Shown in pieces: positions 62,860 through 64,000 of a stretch of 64,000 nt of DNA (position 1 is the stretch's first letter; every line of letters starts with the position of its first letter). The translations under genes and the position numbers were made by a program. Below the pieces are notes generated by a model. The model did no database searches. It saw nothing but the letters and a program-made list of their open reading frames with translations, and had not been told where the DNA came from. Source of the stretch: Icerya purchasi (Eukaryota > Arthropoda > Insecta > Hemiptera > Monophlebidae); assembly GCA_039619475.1 (NCBI GenBank), contig CM077115.1, positions 158,199,774 to 158,263,773 on the forward strand, written 5' to 3'.

Positions 62860-62929
62860 TATATTTAAGACTAAGATATATATTACTTTTCATTTTTATT
62901 ACGTTCTGTCAAACGATTGATTAGGTTAA

Positions 62930-64000
62930 CTTACTGATTTCATGTTGGTCAGAAATTCGTTAAAATTATTTATACTTATTATCAACAGCCTACGGAATAA
63001 ATTCAATGAATTTGTAATCTTTTTGAATGAATGTAATTTCAATTTTGACGTAATATTAACAGAGACATGGCTTTATGAAGATGAATTAAATCATTATTCT
63101 ATTTCTGGTTTTGTTTCAGTGGGGCAATGCAGACAAGACAAAAGATCAGGAGGTGTTGCTATGTACATTAAATTAAGGGTGCCATTCGATATTATTAGTA
63201 TCTCAGTTTCATCTGCTAATGTAATGGGTGTAAAATTAAAATGATTAAATGGTAAATTTATTCTGGTTCTGCTCCCCAAATTACAATTATTTCCTGCAAG
63301 ACTTGCAGTATGTTATCAGTGCTTCTTCTCCTTCTTCTTCTTCATCCGCCGTCTCCGTCTCGAAGGTTGGCGATCCACAATTGGAATTTATTTCTATCAA
63401 CAGCTGTTCGGAAAAGTTCTAATGAGGAACAGTTGAACCAGTTGTTAAGATTATCCATCCATGAATTCTCCTACATGTATTAAAACGGATGACATAAATA
63501 TCAATCTATTAGATGAACGTCGGAATACTTAGACTTTATTCTTTGGGTTTCTCTAGTATTATAAAGGAACCAACCTTTACTAGAGATAGTTCGAATTACA
63601 ATTCATGTCTAGACCACTTGTGTGTGTGTGTAATACATGTAAACATTTATTTGACCCCAACATTGCATATTAGGTCCACAGTATTTGCGTTTCGGATCAT
63701 TTTGCCATAAGTGCAGTTTGTAAAATAAACGTTAATTTTCAATCATGCTCACAAAAACATGAACATTTCTTTGATGAAGCAATTTTTGCTGAGAGTTTAA
63801 AGCACTGTTCATTTGATGAAATATACCACAAAGACTGTTCTATTGATGAAAAGTTTAAGTTATTTTTTGCCAAAATCAAAGAGTGTTTAAATCGTGCTGC
63901 GCAGAAGCAATTCATAAACAAAACACTCCGGAAAAGGTTCCTCTGGATTACAGACGAACTGGTAGAACTTTCCCGACAGAAAAATGAGTTTTATAAAGCA
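62930..64000 (+). pseudogene. LINE endonuclease remnant, continues past window end
   Basis: Plus strand. INSLRNKFNEFVIFLNECN, DVILTETWLYEDE (62994-63080; the TETWL catalytic Glu motif) and RSGGVAMYI (about 63142) are the front half of a LINE AP-type endonuclease of Jockey/CR1 type. Stop at 63242. After an insertion at 63312-63490 it resumes with INLLDE, SLGFSSIIKEPTF (about 63541) and YNSCLDHLCV (the CLDH-I-F-V motif). Then VSDHFAISAVC (about 63695, SDH catalytic end) and a downstream linker FLWITDELVELSRQKNEFYK up to the window edge. Several frameshifts. The RT domain would lie beyond 64000. Confidence 0.75.
63312..63490 (-). mobile_element. RTE-like 3' tail inserted in LINE endonuclease
   Basis: On the minus strand it ends with CAACCTTCGAGACGGAGACG and a (GAA)n-rich tail (63312-63340 as CTTCTTCTCCTTCTTC on the plus strand). 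The same 'CCAACCTTC...(GAA)n' ending is present at 23819-23850. The piece separates two halves of the LINE endonuclease that otherwise continue into each other. Its 5' limit (about 63490) is judged from where the host reading frame resumes. Confidence 0.55.

Overview
The window is eukaryotic nuclear DNA from an arthropod, most likely an insect. It is strongly AT-rich. Its genes are split by large GT-AG introns, and the rest is dominated by insect-type transposable elements: mariner, Tigger/pogo, hAT and Mutator-like elements, a Helentron-like family, several LINE lineages and tRNA-derived SINEs. The exact order is not decidable from sequence alone; a hemipteran-like genome is a weak guess.

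Layout. (1) 1-850: 3' end of a decayed Tigger/pogo transposon. (2) 2524-20200, plus strand: a complete ten-exon gene for the tRNA-splicing ligase RtcB (506 aa, all metal and guanylation residues present). Its introns carry two opposed, ancient LINE remnants, two SINE-like units and two copies of an AT-microsatellite-flanked repeat. (3) 21241-22769: a TIR-bounded DNA transposon with a 302-aa ORF. (4) 23.8-25.4 kb: RTE-like LINE 3' end and more copies of the AT-flanked repeat. (5) 30.1-35.8 kb, plus strand: two exons that join in phase into one Ig-like domain, the 3' end of an Ig-domain gene; its intron holds two MITEs and two LINE fragments. (6) 38.4-44.2 kb: SINE, LINE fragments, a hAT-type MITE with an exact 8-bp target duplication, and an RTE-like reverse transcriptase remnant. 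(7) 44.4-47.2 kb: a Helentron-like element carrying an endonuclease-domain fragment, followed by a short non-autonomous relative. (8) 48066-49811, plus strand: a two-exon gene for a multi-pass membrane protein of TMEM26/TMEM121 type. (9) 50.8-51.5 kb: a near-perfect 0.6-kb palindrome. (10) 52.4-53.25 kb: decayed mariner. (11) 55.0-58.0 kb: a Mutator-like element whose transposase is split by a third copy of the Helentron-like element. (12) 58.7-60.9 kb: two RNase H LINE remnants on the minus strand. (13) 61513-62859: an apparently intact mariner with an open transposase frame and near-identical TIRs. (14) 62.9-64.0 kb: LINE endonuclease remnant running off the window, with an RTE-like 3' tail inserted in it.

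Only three host genes are supported: RTCB, the Ig-domain gene and the membrane protein gene. They show no functional link to each other. The most interesting material is mobile: the Helentron-like family seen in three states (endonuclease-bearing, and two deletion derivatives), with one copy nested in a transposase frame that gives its empty site; the intact mariner; and several TIR families defined here by internal comparison. No tool was run, so all homology calls rest on recognised motifs and family patterns.
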